Assembly: GCA_005798555.1 (NCBI GenBank)
Contig: SYJA01000013.1
Location: 1 to 33,690, forward strand
Source of the DNA: Actinomycetota bacterium
Lineage (GTDB): Bacteria; Actinomycetota; Actinomycetes; S36-B12
Direction: 5' to 3'
Length of the DNA stretch: 33,690 bases
The first letter of the stretch is position 1, and each line of letters starts with the position of its first letter. Shown in pieces: positions 15,353-23,742 of this stretch. A program made the position numbers and the translations under genes. The notes under the pieces are model-generated. The model was not told the origin of the DNA. It worked only from the letters and a program-made list of their open reading frames with translations, and did not search any database.

Positions 15353-16768
15353 GCATCGACCAATTACCGCACCGGGCGGGTTATCGGCCTGGCCTCCACC
15401 GCGGCCCTCGGCGGGTTCCTCTTCGGCTTTGACTCTGCCGTCATCAATGGCGCCGCATCAGGGATCAAGGCCACCTTTGCCCTTAGTTCACTCGCACTAG
15501 GGCTGGTGGTGTCGATCGCGTTGATCGGCTCAGCGATCGGCGCCTGGTTCGCCGGCTACCTCGCCGAGCGCTTCGGCCGCCGCCGGGTAATGCTCATTTC
15601 CGCGGCCTTGTTCCTACTTTCGGCTTTTGGTCAAGCCTTCCCGCTCGGTATTTACGACCTGTGTTTTTGGCGCCTAATTGGTGGTGCAGGCATTGGCGTG
15701 GCCAGCGTGATGGCACCCATGTACATCGCCGAGATCGCACCCGCTCAATTGCGCGGCCGGATGGGATCACTCCAGCAGTTCGCGATTGTCATCGGCATTT
15801 TCACCACCGGACTCACTAACTACCTGATCTTGGGGGCCGCGGGGGGCGACTCCCTGAACGAGTGGTTATTCGGTATCCCGGCTTGGCGCTGGATGTTCTT
15901 GACAATGGTCATCCCGGCACTGATCTATGGGTACTTCGCGTGGCGTCTGCCGGAGTCACCTCGGTACCTCGTAGTAATCGGCAAGTACGACGAAGCCGCG
16001 GCAGTGCTGGGGCAGATCTACACCGACGATGTCGCCGCCCGGGTCGAGGACATCCGGGTGTCAATGCAAGGTGAGCACAAGCCCCGAATGTCGGATCTGC
16101 GCGGCAAGCGATTTGGCCTGATGCCGTTGGTCTGGATCGGCATCATCTTGAGTTTCTTGCAACAGTTCGTCGGCATCAACGCCGTCTTCTACTACTCGAA
16201 CACCATCTGGGAAGCCGTTGGCTTCAGCGAGGGCCAGGCCTTCCAGACCTCACTTATCACGACGGGTGTCAACGTCGCATTCACCCTCGTTGCCATTGCC
16301 CTCGTCGACAAAGTCGGCCGCAAGCCGCTCCTTCTTGTCGGCTCATTCGGCATGGTCGCGATGCTCGGCACCCTCACCTTTGTTTTCGGCACCGCTCCAA
16401 TAGGCAGCAACGGCCAGCCGGTACTCGCTGACGGCCCCAACATCGTCGCGCTCCTCGCCTTCAATATCTACGTGGCATTCTTCGCCGCGACCTGGGGCCC
16501 AGTGGTCTGGGTATTGCTCGGGGAGATGTTCCCGAACCGAATTCGGGCGGCAGCGCTGGCACTGGCCGCCGCGGCGCAGTGGATCGCAAACTTCTTGGTA
16601 TCGACCGCCTTCCCGCCACTTGCCGGCATCAGCTTGGGCCTGGCGTACAGCGTGTTTACCGTCTTCGCCATTTTGTCCATACCGTTCGTCATCAGACACA
16701 TACACGAGACCAAGGGCGTCGAGCTGGAAGATATGGCCGAACTCGAAGGCACTGGCAAACGCACCTGA
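15350..16768 (+). CDS. Sugar porter family MFS transporter (sugar:H+ symporter-like)
   Basis: A 472-residue inner-membrane carrier with 12 predicted helices from the MFS sugar porter family (XylE/GalP/GLUT type). Signature motifs are GFDSAVINGA in helix 1, GYLAERFGRRRVML after helix 2, PESPRYLV before the central loop, QQFVGINAVFYYS in helix 7, LVDKVGRKPLLL between helices 8 and 9, and HETKGVELEDM at the C-terminus. The helix 7 QQ...N pattern is the usual hexose/pentose contact region. The exact sugar cannot be read. The start is fixed by the family N-terminus and by the leaderless -10. No sugar kinase or isomerase lies beside it, so it is a stand-alone importer. Confidence 0.95.
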   Translation: MASTNYRTGRVIGLASTAALGGFLFGFDSAVINGAASGIKATFALSSLALGLVVSIALIGSAIGAWFAGYLAERFGRRRVMLISAALFLLSAFGQAFPLGIYDLCFWRLIGGAGIGVASVMAPMYIAEIAPAQLRGRMGSLQQFAIVIGIFTTGLTNYLILGAAGGDSLNEWLFGIPAWRWMFLTMVIPALIYGYFAWRLPESPRYLVVIGKYDEAAAVLGQIYTDDVAARVEDIRVSMQGEHKPRMSDLRGKRFGLMPLVWIGIILSFLQQFVGINAVFYYSNTIWEAVGFSEGQAFQTSLITTGVNVAFTLVAIALVDKVGRKPLLLVGSFGMVAMLGTLTFVFGTAPIGSNGQPVLADGPNIVALLAFNIYVAFFAATWGPVVWVLLGEMFPNRIRAAALALAAAAQWIANFLVSTAFPPLAGISLGLAYSVFTVFAILSIPFVIRHIHETKGVELEDMAELEGTGKRT

Positions 16769-16825
16769 TCTACGGGCTCCCCTGTGGGTGGCGAAATTGG
16801 GCCCAGCCGGGAGAATGGGGGCATC

Positions 16826-18079
16826 ATGGCGCGCACCCAGACCGACACCGATGTGTTGATAGTCGGGGCGGGCCCGGCCGGCTCGGCTGCAGCGGCTTGG
16901 GTGGCCCGCGCCGGACTTGATGTCACTCTCGTAGACGCCGAGACCTTTCCGCGAGATAAGCCCTGCGGTGATGGCCTGACCCCGCGGGCCATTGCCGAGC
17001 TTGATGAGTTGGGCCTGAAGCCGTGGCTCGCGGGTCGGGCCCGCAACTATGGGTTACGTGCCTCGGGCTTTGGCCGCACCCTTTATCTGCCCTGGCCGGG
17101 TGGGGCACTGCCAAGTTACGGGGGCGCGGCTCCGCGACTTGAGTTGGACAACGCGATCCGACAAGTGGCATTGAATGCCGGAGTGACGTCGATCGAAGGC
17201 CACCGTGCTGTTGATGCACGACTGGAAAACGGCCGTGTTGCGGCGGTCATTTTCGACAGCGGCAACGGTAAGCATGAGATCACCTGCCAGCGGCTGATAG
17301 TCGCCGATGGGGTGCGATCCCAACTTGGCCGGGTACTGGGCCGCACCTGGCATCGAAGTACCGCTTACGGGATTGCGGCGCGCGGATATATCAAAAGCCA
17401 CCGCAGTGATGATCCGTGGATTTCCTCGCACCTGGAGTTGCGCGGACAATCCGGTGAGTTGCTTTCCGGCTACGGCTGGGTGTTCCCGCTCGGCGACGGC
17501 GAGGTAAACATCGGCGTCGGGACATTGGCGACGAAGAAGCGTCCGGCGGATGTGAACCTGCGCGGATTGATGCAGCACTACGCGGAGCAACAGCGAGCCG
17601 ACTGGCAACTCGTTGACGAGATTCGGGCGCCGTGGTCGGCGCTGCTGCCGATGGGCGGTGCGGTAAGTGGGGTGGCCGGACCGAACTGGATGCTGATCGG
17701 TGACGCCGCCGGCTGCGTCAATCCGTTGAACGGCGAAGGCATCGACTACGGGCTTGAGACCGGGCACCTTGCCGCGCAGCTACTCGCCAATACCATCCCG
17801 AATCAACTCCTTGACTATTCAACCCAGTGGGCGCCGTTGCTGCGGGCGCGTTACGGCACCGCCTTCTCGATCGCGCGCCGGTTGGCCGGATTCTTGACGG
17901 TGCCGGGGTTCCTGCCCACCTTTGGCCCGGTAGGCATGCGCTCACGGCTGTTGATGACGGTGGCACTTCGAGTGATGGGAAACTTGGTTACACCTGAAGA
18001 CAAGGACACCACGGCAAGGCTTTGGCGCGCGGCCGGTCGCGCGAGTGTTCGGGTTGATGAGCGGCCGCCCTTTAGTTGA
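16826..18079 (+). CDS. menJ: Geranylgeranyl reductase family flavoprotein, probably menaquinone reductase MenJ
   Basis: A 417-residue FAD-dependent oxidoreductase. The N-terminal Rossmann motif VLIVGAGPAGSAAAAW binds FAD. FPRDKPCGDGLTPRAI is the conserved family segment following it, and LIGDAAGCVNPLNGEGIDYG is the second FAD-contacting motif. The run GLRASGFGRTLYLPWPGG closely resembles mycobacterial MenJ (Rv0561c), which saturates one isoprene double bond of menaquinone. Other members reduce geranylgeranyl groups of archaeal lipids or chlorophyll. ATG 16826, after a GGGAG-type purine stretch, is preferred to GTG 16784 because the FAD motif then starts near residue 9 as in homologues. No other menaquinone gene is in the window. 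Confidence 0.88.
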   Translation: MARTQTDTDVLIVGAGPAGSAAAAWVARAGLDVTLVDAETFPRDKPCGDGLTPRAIAELDELGLKPWLAGRARNYGLRASGFGRTLYLPWPGGALPSYGGAAPRLELDNAIRQVALNAGVTSIEGHRAVDARLENGRVAAVIFDSGNGKHEITCQRLIVADGVRSQLGRVLGRTWHRSTAYGIAARGYIKSHRSDDPWISSHLELRGQSGELLSGYGWVFPLGDGEVNIGVGTLATKKRPADVNLRGLMQHYAEQQRADWQLVDEIRAPWSALLPMGGAVSGVAGPNWMLIGDAAGCVNPLNGEGIDYGLETGHLAAQLLANTIPNQLLDYSTQWAPLLRARYGTAFSIARRLAGFLTVPGFLPTFGPVGMRSRLLMTVALRVMGNLVTPEDKDTTARLWRAAGRASVRVDERPPFS

Positions 18080-18108
18080 GCCGGCCTCGTTTGCCCAACC
18101 TGGCTAAC

Positions 18109-18474
18109 TCAAGAGGAGAAATCCTCCTGCAGCACACCTTCTTGCAGCGACATCCGCAGCGGGTCCATGCGCAGTACCGCCGGTGGACCATCAAGCAAGG
18201 GTGGCATCCCCCCCATCAAGGCGGCGAATCCACCCGACTTGCGATGCTCGTTCTCGGCGTCCTCGTCCTTGAAAACCTCATACAGCCAAACGATGTTCGC
18301 CGAGTCCGGGTCGAGTGACACCACGAACACCTCGGTACCGGGCTCTTCGGCGATGCCGTCGGTATAGGTATTCAGCAACTCGAGCAGCGCTGGGCGCAGG
18401 CCCTCGGTGCAAGTAAGTCGCACCAGCAAACTGCGCCGACCGACGAGTAATACCTGCTTGGGAGTATCAGGCAA
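18109..18474 (-). CDS. Small ABM-fold protein (putative quinol monooxygenase family)
   Basis: A protein of roughly 105-120 residues with the antibiotic-biosynthesis monooxygenase fold: SLLVRLTCTEGLRPALLELL, GTEVFVVSLDPDSANIVWLYEVFKD, then a helix beginning ENEHRKSGGF, where the His is conserved. Members are dimeric alpha/beta barrels; many are YgiN-like quinol monooxygenases and others have unknown roles. The start is uncertain: TTG 18474, TTG 18429 and GTG 18423 are all possible, and an ATG at 18513 would lie well inside the preceding gene. The frame overlaps or abuts the end of the fucose synthase gene, so the two are co-transcribed. The stop is 29 bases from the convergent menJ stop. Confidence 0.7.
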   Translation of the reverse strand: MPDTPKQVLLVGRRSLLVRLTCTEGLRPALLELLNTYTDGIAEEPGTEVFVVSLDPDSANIVWLYEVFKDEDAENEHRKSGGFAALMGGMPPLLDGPPAVLRMDPLRMSLQEGVLQEDFSS

Positions 18475-19411
18475 GGTTGGCCAAGTACCACTCGTAGGTG
18501 CTCGCGAGGCCATCGCGCAGGGAGATCTGCGGCTTCCAGCCTAGGTCATTGATCCTGGTGGTATCGAGCAATTTGCGCGGCATGCCATCGGGCTTGGCTG
18601 AATCCCATTCGATCGCACCTTGGTACCCGATCACCGAGGCGACAGTTTCGGCAAGTTCACGAATCGGCATATCTTCGCCGAGACCAACGTTGATGGTCTC
18701 GGGGGAGTCGTAATGCTGGAGCAGTACCAAGCAGGCCTGGGCGAGATCATCGACATGCAAGAACTCGCGCCGCGGGGTGCCGGTGCCCCAAACGGTGACG
18801 GCGGGCGCGTTCGCAACTTTGGCCTCGTGGAAGCGTCGGATAAACGCGGGCAGCACATGCGAGCTTTGCAGATCGAAGTTATCGCGCGGGCCGTAGAGGT
18901 TGGTTGGCATCGCCGAGATCCACCTGCGCCCGTACTGGGTTCGGTGCGCCTCGATATAGAAAATGCCGGCGATCTTCGCCATGGCATAAGCCTGGTTGGT
19001 CGGTTCGAGGGGTCCGGTCATCAGTGATGATTCGCGGATGGGCTGGGTTGCGTGCCGGGGGTAAATACATGACGAGCCGAGGAACAGCAAGCGCTCGGTA
19101 TTAGCCGCGTGCGCCGCGTCCATTACATTCGTCTGAATGAGCATGTTGTCGCGCAGGAACTCAACCGGGTAGGTGGAATTCGCCATGATGCCGCCGACTT
19201 TCGCCGCCGCATCGATGATGACATCCGGCTTGGCGTCATTGATAGCGTCGAAGGTGGCATCGCGATCACAAAGATCAAGCTCGGCCGAGCGCCAGCCGAT
19301 CAACTTGCCGACCCCCTCGGCCTCAAGTGCCCGCCAGATGGCCGAGCCCACTAGGCCATTGTGGCCGGCGATATAGACCGAGACCTCGCGCCACGGGAAC
19401 GTTTGCCGCAT
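18467..19411 (-). CDS. fcl: GDP-L-fucose synthase
   Basis: A 314-residue short-chain dehydrogenase/reductase of the GDP-fucose synthase (WcaG/Fcl) type. The enzyme converts GDP-4-keto-6-deoxymannose to GDP-L-fucose by epimerisation and NADPH reduction. Seen: Rossmann motif IAGHNGLVGSAIW, DAAAKVGGIMAN, the catalytic Ser in FLGSSCIYP, the YxxxK pair in YAMAKIAG, and the substrate segments NLYGPRDNFD and RREFLHVDDLA. Length is typical (about 310-320). The partner gmd is not in the window. It would supply fucose for surface glycan made by genes to the right. Its 5' region contains a TGTGGCACA palindrome over a CACAAT hexamer. Confidence 0.93.
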   Translation of the reverse strand: MRQTFPWREVSVYIAGHNGLVGSAIWRALEAEGVGKLIGWRSAELDLCDRDATFDAINDAKPDVIIDAAAKVGGIMANSTYPVEFLRDNMLIQTNVMDAAHAANTERLLFLGSSCIYPRHATQPIRESSLMTGPLEPTNQAYAMAKIAGIFYIEAHRTQYGRRWISAMPTNLYGPRDNFDLQSSHVLPAFIRRFHEAKVANAPAVTVWGTGTPRREFLHVDDLAQACLVLLQHYDSPETINVGLGEDMPIRELAETVASVIGYQGAIEWDSAKPDGMPRKLLDTTRINDLGWKPQISLRDGLASTYEWYLANLA

Positions 19412-19416
19412 GGTTC

Positions 19417-19457
19417 ATTGTGGCACAGCGGGCAGCGGGTCAATGTGCCACAGCGGG
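19417..19457. promoter_or_regulatory. Paired palindromes between fcl and the CoA-transferase gene
   Basis: Two near-identical 14-base copies, TGTGGCACAGCGGG (19419-19432) and TGTGCCACAGCGGG (19444-19457), stand 25 bases apart. Each contains a nine-base palindrome of the form TGTG-N-CACA. The first overlaps a minus-strand CACAAT (19417-19422) placed five bases before the fcl ATG, where a -10 would be. They look like a two-site operator that could control both divergent genes. The regulator is unknown. Confidence 0.5.
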
Positions 19458-19501
19458 TGTCGGGTTCTGCACTGCTGCAAGAATAGTGTCAAGGAGGCAT
19501 C

Positions 19502-20728
19502 ATGAGGGTCATCACGTTGGAGCAATTGCCATCTGTGCTGGGGCATCTGCCGAAGAATCCGAGGGTTATTGCCTCGGGTAACTTCGCAACCCCCCGGGCC
19601 CTGCTGGCGGCATTCGATTCGTCCGTGCCCGAGTACCGGCTGCATATGCTCAATGCGCACGGCCCCTTACCCGATCGCGATGGGGTCACCTACGAGACTG
19701 CGTTTGTTGGCCCGGCGATGCGTCATCACCCCAGCCTGCGTTATCTGCCCTCGAGGTTGTCGCTGTTGCCGGTGCTGGTTCGCGATCACGTGCGGCCTGA
19801 TGTGGTCTTGCTCAATACCTCCAAGCGCCACTACGACACCGTGAGCCTTGGTATCGAAGTCAACATCTTGCCGATGGCAATCGAGACGGCTAAGGCGCAC
19901 GGCGGGGTCGTCATCGCGCAATGCAATTCAAATATGCCCTACACCTATGGTGATGCTCAGATCTACGAGAACGAAATCGACTTCCTGGTCGAGGTTGACG
20001 AACCACTGGCGACCCACGAGCCCGGTGGTTTGGACGACACCTGCCAGGGGATAGGCGATCGCATTGCCGCCCAAATAGCTGATGGCTCCACCCTGCAGTT
20101 GGGGATTGGCGGCGTCCCGGATGCGGTGCTGGGCGCGCTGGTCAAGCACAGGGGCCTGCGCATCTGGACCGAGATGTTCAGTGATGGGGTGCTGAACCTG
20201 CATAAGGTCGGCGCCCTCGATGAAGACCTACCGCTCACCGCGTCCTTCATCTTCGGCTCGAGTGAGCTTTATGAATGGCTGAACCTAAATCGTCGCGTTC
20301 GGATGATGCGGACTGAAATCGCTAATGACCCAGCAGCGATTGCCCGACAAGCGCTCATGACAAGTGTTAACGGCGCCCTGCAGGTTGACCTGTTCGACCA
20401 GGCGAATGCCAGCCGGCTCAAGGGCCGGATCTACTCGGGTTTTGGCGGCGCACCGGACTTCACCTCCGGCGCCCTGCACGCCCGCGGCGGTCAGTCATTC
20501 GTCGCGCTGCCGTCATGGCATCCAAAGGCCAATGTCTCGACCATCGTGCCGGTGCTCACCGAGCCGGTCACCACCTTGCAGCACAGCGCGGTGGCCACCG
20601 AGAACGGCATCGCCGAGGTGTTCGGGCGCACCCAGGGTGAGCAGGCGAGCAACATCATCGAGCACGCTGCGCATCCAAATGCGCGGGCGGAGCTACGTGA
20701 ACGCGCCCGCGAATTCGGTCTGCTCTAG
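19502..20728 (+). CDS. Acetyl-CoA hydrolase/transferase family protein (CoA-transferase)
   Basis: A 408-residue class I-type CoA-transferase of the acetyl-CoA hydrolase family, which moves CoA between carboxylic acids through a glutamyl-CoA intermediate. Visible motifs are LQLGIGGVPDAVLGAL, WTEMFSDGVLNL (the Glu is the expected nucleophile), and GRIYSGFGGAPDFTSGA near the CoA site. FVALPSWHPKANVSTIVP is also typical of the family. Homologues act on acetate/succinate, butyrate or 4-hydroxybutyrate, and the sequence does not decide between them. The ATG is supported by AAGGAGG at 19491-19497. It is divergent from fcl and convergent with the first methyltransferase gene. Confidence 0.9.
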   Translation: MRVITLEQLPSVLGHLPKNPRVIASGNFATPRALLAAFDSSVPEYRLHMLNAHGPLPDRDGVTYETAFVGPAMRHHPSLRYLPSRLSLLPVLVRDHVRPDVVLLNTSKRHYDTVSLGIEVNILPMAIETAKAHGGVVIAQCNSNMPYTYGDAQIYENEIDFLVEVDEPLATHEPGGLDDTCQGIGDRIAAQIADGSTLQLGIGGVPDAVLGALVKHRGLRIWTEMFSDGVLNLHKVGALDEDLPLTASFIFGSSELYEWLNLNRRVRMMRTEIANDPAAIARQALMTSVNGALQVDLFDQANASRLKGRIYSGFGGAPDFTSGALHARGGQSFVALPSWHPKANVSTIVPVLTEPVTTLQHSAVATENGIAEVFGRTQGEQASNIIEHAAHPNARAELRERAREFGLL

Positions 20729-20751
20729 CTGCAAGCACCACTGGGCGGCGG

Positions 20752-21606
20752 TTATCCGGGCGTGACAATGAGGTGGTCCTGCGCCAACGGCACCGCATCG
20801 ACACCCGGCCAGTAGCCGGGTTCGAAGGTGACGATCCGCAGCCCTGCTGCCTGGAGGAGTTCGGTGAAAAGAGTGCGCCCGTAGGCGATGGCCGCGGCCG
20901 GCCGGGCCTGCAGGCGCCAGCGCACCGCGCGCTCGGGCTCGCCGAATGGGAAGGCCGGGGTCTGGAAGGTCGGGTCGGTGTCGTCGAAAAGAAAAGCGGT
21001 GAGCAGTGCGCGGCCGGCGGGGGCCAGGGCCCGGCGCGTCTGGGCCAGGTAGTGCTCGACCTCGGTTGGCACCAAATGGGTGAAGAGTGACTTGGCGAGC
21101 AAAAAATCCACGGCGCCAGGTTCAGCCGGAAAGGTGAAGGCATCAAGTGGTGTGGTCGCGTGGCCGTAGGCGGACGAAACATCGGCATACACGAAAGTAA
21201 ATCGTGGGTCGTTAGCGAAGTGCTTCTTGCACCAGTTGATCGACGGCTCGTGCACATCAAAACCGGTATAGCGAAAGCCCGGCCCCATCCTTGGCTGCCA
21301 TTGCAGGGCCATCGCCGCCGCGCCGCAGCCGGCGTCAAGCACATTCGCGTTCGGGGCGAGTAAGTCAAGCCGATCTATTGCATCCGACATCTGCCTGGCC
21401 GCAGCCTCAAAAATACTCGCGCGCCCCGCGTGGCGGCGCAGCGGCAACGGTGGTAGCGCGGTGCGGCCCTGAATTCGGCGCAGACCAGCATCAAGCGGTG
21501 AGAGTGCCCACAGGCCCACATTGCGTGTGCCGCGCAGGGCCTCAATAGCCGGTGCGGGCAGATGCGCAGTAAACGACACCATGATGGAGGCAGTCAACCA
21601 CATCAC
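20752..21606 (-). CDS. Class I SAM-dependent methyltransferase (paralogue 1)
   Basis: A 284-residue methyltransferase with a Rossmann-like SAM domain. Motif I is VLDAGCGAAAMALQW; an acidic residue at the end of strand 2 lies in YTGFDVHEPSINW. VYADVSS and the PGAVDFLLAKSLFTHL segment follow. The order and wording of motifs match the divergent neighbour at 21624, so the two are paralogues. The target is unknown; the setting among glycan genes suggests methylation of a sugar or lipid-linked glycan. The start is uncertain among GTG 21606, ATG 21603 and ATG 21582; the last removes a hydrophobic-looking stretch. The two genes are separated by only 17 bases. Confidence 0.85.
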   Translation of the reverse strand: MMWLTASIMVSFTAHLPAPAIEALRGTRNVGLWALSPLDAGLRRIQGRTALPPLPLRRHAGRASIFEAAARQMSDAIDRLDLLAPNANVLDAGCGAAAMALQWQPRMGPGFRYTGFDVHEPSINWCKKHFANDPRFTFVYADVSSAYGHATTPLDAFTFPAEPGAVDFLLAKSLFTHLVPTEVEHYLAQTRRALAPAGRALLTAFLFDDTDPTFQTPAFPFGEPERAVRWRLQARPAAAIAYGRTLFTELLQAAGLRIVTFEPGYWPGVDAVPLAQDHLIVTPG

Positions 21607-21611
21607 CCAGA

Positions 21612-21626
21612 TAGGCTCGGCGCGTG
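21612..21626 (+). promoter_or_regulatory. Leaderless -10 element of methyltransferase 2
   Basis: TAGGCT is followed by six bases and the GTG at 21624, with no Shine-Dalgarno sequence. The hexamer lies inside the 17-base gap between the two divergent methyltransferase genes, so both promoters must overlap there. Confidence 0.5.
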
Positions 21627-22316
21627 TTCAAGCGGAAAACTCCAATCGTTTTGCCCCCCGGCAAGTTCCGCATGGGTGGTGCACACTTCAAGGACGATAA
21701 AGCCTTCATCGCCACCGCGGTTAATGACGTTGAGCGCTTAAGTGACTACTGCGGTCTCAGCGCGACATCAGCATTGCTGGATTGGGGCTGCGGGGCGGGG
21801 CGACTCGCGGTCGGGGTGCGCGAGCGATTCGGCCGCATCCGTGACTACCACGGTGTTGACGTCCAGCCTGAACTAATCACCTGGGCCGACAAGAACCTAG
21901 CCGGCCCGGGTTTTCGTTTCACCCTTGTCGACGTCAGCAATGAGCGTTACAACCCGGACGGCGCACCGGAGCGCACCGTGGCCAGTGAGCCGGGTTCGGT
22001 GGATGTCTGCTACGCGTACTCGGTGTTCTCACATATGAATGACGAAGACACCCCGGCGTACCTCAAGCTCATTGAGCAGGTGCTGAGCCCGGGTGGCAAA
22101 GCGATGGTCACCTGCTTCGTTGAAGAAGAGGTGGCAGCGTGGGAGGAAAACCCATCCGGCTACGGCCCACTTGACTGGCAGGGTCGACTGCACTGCACCA
22201 GGTTCGCCCGCTGGCACTTCGAGGATCACGTCAAGGCCGCCCGGCTGGCCGTGGACCGATTTGAGTATGGCCGCGAGACCGACGGGCAGAGCCTGTATGT
22301 CCTGCGCAAGCGGTAG
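21624..22316 (+). CDS. Class I SAM-dependent methyltransferase (paralogue 2)
   Basis: A 230-residue cytoplasmic methyltransferase. Motif I is LLDWGCGAGRLAVGV; YHGVDVQPELITWADKNL supplies the SAM-ribose contact. VDVSNERY and EPGSVDVCYAYSVFSHM follow, then LSPGGKAMVTCF. Corresponding residues occur in the same order in the divergent gene at 20752-21606, but that protein has about 50 extra N-terminal residues. The GTG start is fixed by a leaderless -10. The substrate is not known; sugar O-methylation in the adjacent glycan pathway is a reasonable guess. Confidence 0.87.
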   Translation: MFKRKTPIVLPPGKFRMGGAHFKDDKAFIATAVNDVERLSDYCGLSATSALLDWGCGAGRLAVGVRERFGRIRDYHGVDVQPELITWADKNLAGPGFRFTLVDVSNERYNPDGAPERTVASEPGSVDVCYAYSVFSHMNDEDTPAYLKLIEQVLSPGGKAMVTCFVEEEVAAWEENPSGYGPLDWQGRLHCTRFARWHFEDHVKAARLAVDRFEYGRETDGQSLYVLRKR

Positions 22317-22521
22317 CTGATCAAGGGCGAAGAAGTCGCCGGACCAATGCCCGGCCAGGCGCCGGCCTGAACTCGATACCCCCGGCGGCTAGCCACCGCT
22401 CGGACGGCCGATAACTGGGAGGGGGCCCGCGTATGTCCTCCCGAGCCAAAGTGTCTTACTGGGCTAGAGTCTGGTGATCCCAGCCACTGGGCCGAGGCCC
22501 GCAACGTCGAAAGGTTCATCT

Positions 22522-23742
22522 ATGCGCCGTGCCCTTACCGCAACCCTGGTGAGCTTGGCCGTTGTCGCTGGCTCCGCCGCCACCGCGCTGCCGGCAACTT
22601 CTGTGGTAATCGATGACACCAGTTTTGGCATGCACGTGCCGAACATCTCGACCGGGGGTGACCCGAGTGTCAACTACGGGGCCATTCGGCTATGGGATTC
22701 GGGGGTGTCGTGGGGCCTAGTTCAGCAGACCTCGAAGAGGTACTGGTGGAACGGGCTGGATGCCTCGATCCAAAGGGCGAACGCTGAAGGCGCGAGCACC
22801 TTGTATGTGCTCGGTTCGACCCCGAAGTGGGCAGCGAGCAATACCAAGCAGGGCACCTACCCGAACAAGGGCGCGGCCTCGATGCCGTCGAGCTCGAAGC
22901 TCTGGAAGGACTGGGTCACCAGTGTCGTCAAGCGCTACGGGGCTTCGATTGACGCCTACCAGATTTGGAATGAGGCCAATCTTTCGACTTTCTGGCAGGG
23001 CACCCCGGACCAGATGGCCGATTTGACCAAGCAGGCGTACACGATCATTCGCAAGTACGACCCGACCGCGAAGGTGGTGGCGGCGAGTAGCACCGTCCGG
23101 TTGACTTCCGCTTTCGATAAATTCTTCCCGGCTTACCTGAAGGGCTTGAAGAAGCGCGGATGGCCGGTTGACGTTTACTCCGTCCATCTTTATCCAGACG
23201 GCACCGGCACCCCGGCCACCCGCGCGAGTTCGATTGCGACCGTGCAGGCGGCACTTGCCAAGGCCGGTGCGCCGGCGAAGCCGCTCTGGGATACCGAGAT
23301 CAACTACGGGCTGGCCGGCCCAGGTTCGGTGCCCCACGTTTCCATCGTCGGTGACGATGCAGCGGCATGGGTTTCCCAGACTTATCTTGACGATGCCCGC
23401 CTTGGGGTGCAGCGCGCCTACTGGTACTACTGGTACGCACCCACGACCCTGCTTGGCATCAACATGATCGCCGGCTCCGCACCGGCAGTCGGCTACCAGA
23501 CCACCTATAACTGGCTGGTGGGCGGCGATGTCAACTGCACCACCGGTGCCGTGAACACCTGCTCAATCAACAAGGCTGGCGTTATCACCACGGTGGCATG
23601 GGCCAGCACCGGCTCGGGTGCCTTCACGGTGCCGGCAGGGGCTACCGTTCAGCAGACAGCCGCAGGTGTCACGACCGCCGCGGTCGCGGGCACCCCCGTA
23701 ACGATTGGAAGTATGCCTACATGGTTCGGCGCAGCAAGCTAG
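22522..23742 (+). CDS. Secreted GH39-like glycoside hydrolase (tandem copy 1)
   Basis: A 406-residue exported (beta/alpha)8-barrel hydrolase of the clan GH-A type, most like family 39 (PslG-type enzymes linked to exopolysaccharide clusters). Signal peptide: residues 1 to about 25. The acid/base Glu151 lies in AYQIWNEANL and the nucleophile Glu259 in LWDTEINYG. A C-terminal beta domain has a cysteine pair (NCTTG and NTCSIN). ATG 22522, behind AAAGG, is chosen because it gives a clean signal peptide; the frame is open to 22474. The next gene encodes a close paralogue and its start overlaps the last 22 bases of this gene. It probably trims or releases the glycan made by the cluster. Confidence 0.88.
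   Translation: MRRALTATLVSLAVVAGSAATALPATSVVIDDTSFGMHVPNISTGGDPSVNYGAIRLWDSGVSWGLVQQTSKRYWWNGLDASIQRANAEGASTLYVLGSTPKWAASNTKQGTYPNKGAASMPSSSKLWKDWVTSVVKRYGASIDAYQIWNEANLSTFWQGTPDQMADLTKQAYTIIRKYDPTAKVVAASSTVRLTSAFDKFFPAYLKGLKKRGWPVDVYSVHLYPDGTGTPATRASSIATVQAALAKAGAPAKPLWDTEINYGLAGPGSVPHVSIVGDDAAAWVSQTYLDDARLGVQRAYWYYWYAPTTLLGINMIAGSAPAVGYQTTYNWLVGGDVNCTTGAVNTCSINKAGVITTVAWASTGSGAFTVPAGATVQQTAAGVTTAAVAGTPVTIGSMPTWFGAAS

Noticed and set aside
17054-17767. A 237-residue minus-strand frame inside menJ
   Set aside because: It is antisense to the FAD-binding reading frame and has no family signature.
20655-21368. A 237-residue minus-strand frame
   Set aside because: It is a frame-shifted shadow of methyltransferase 1, whose SAM motifs are clear in the correct frame.
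22317-22521. A riboswitch or terminator before the first GH gene
   Set aside because: Several GC-rich stems are possible (for example GGGAGG/CCTCCC at 22417-22442), but they are short, without U-tract and without a known aptamer core.
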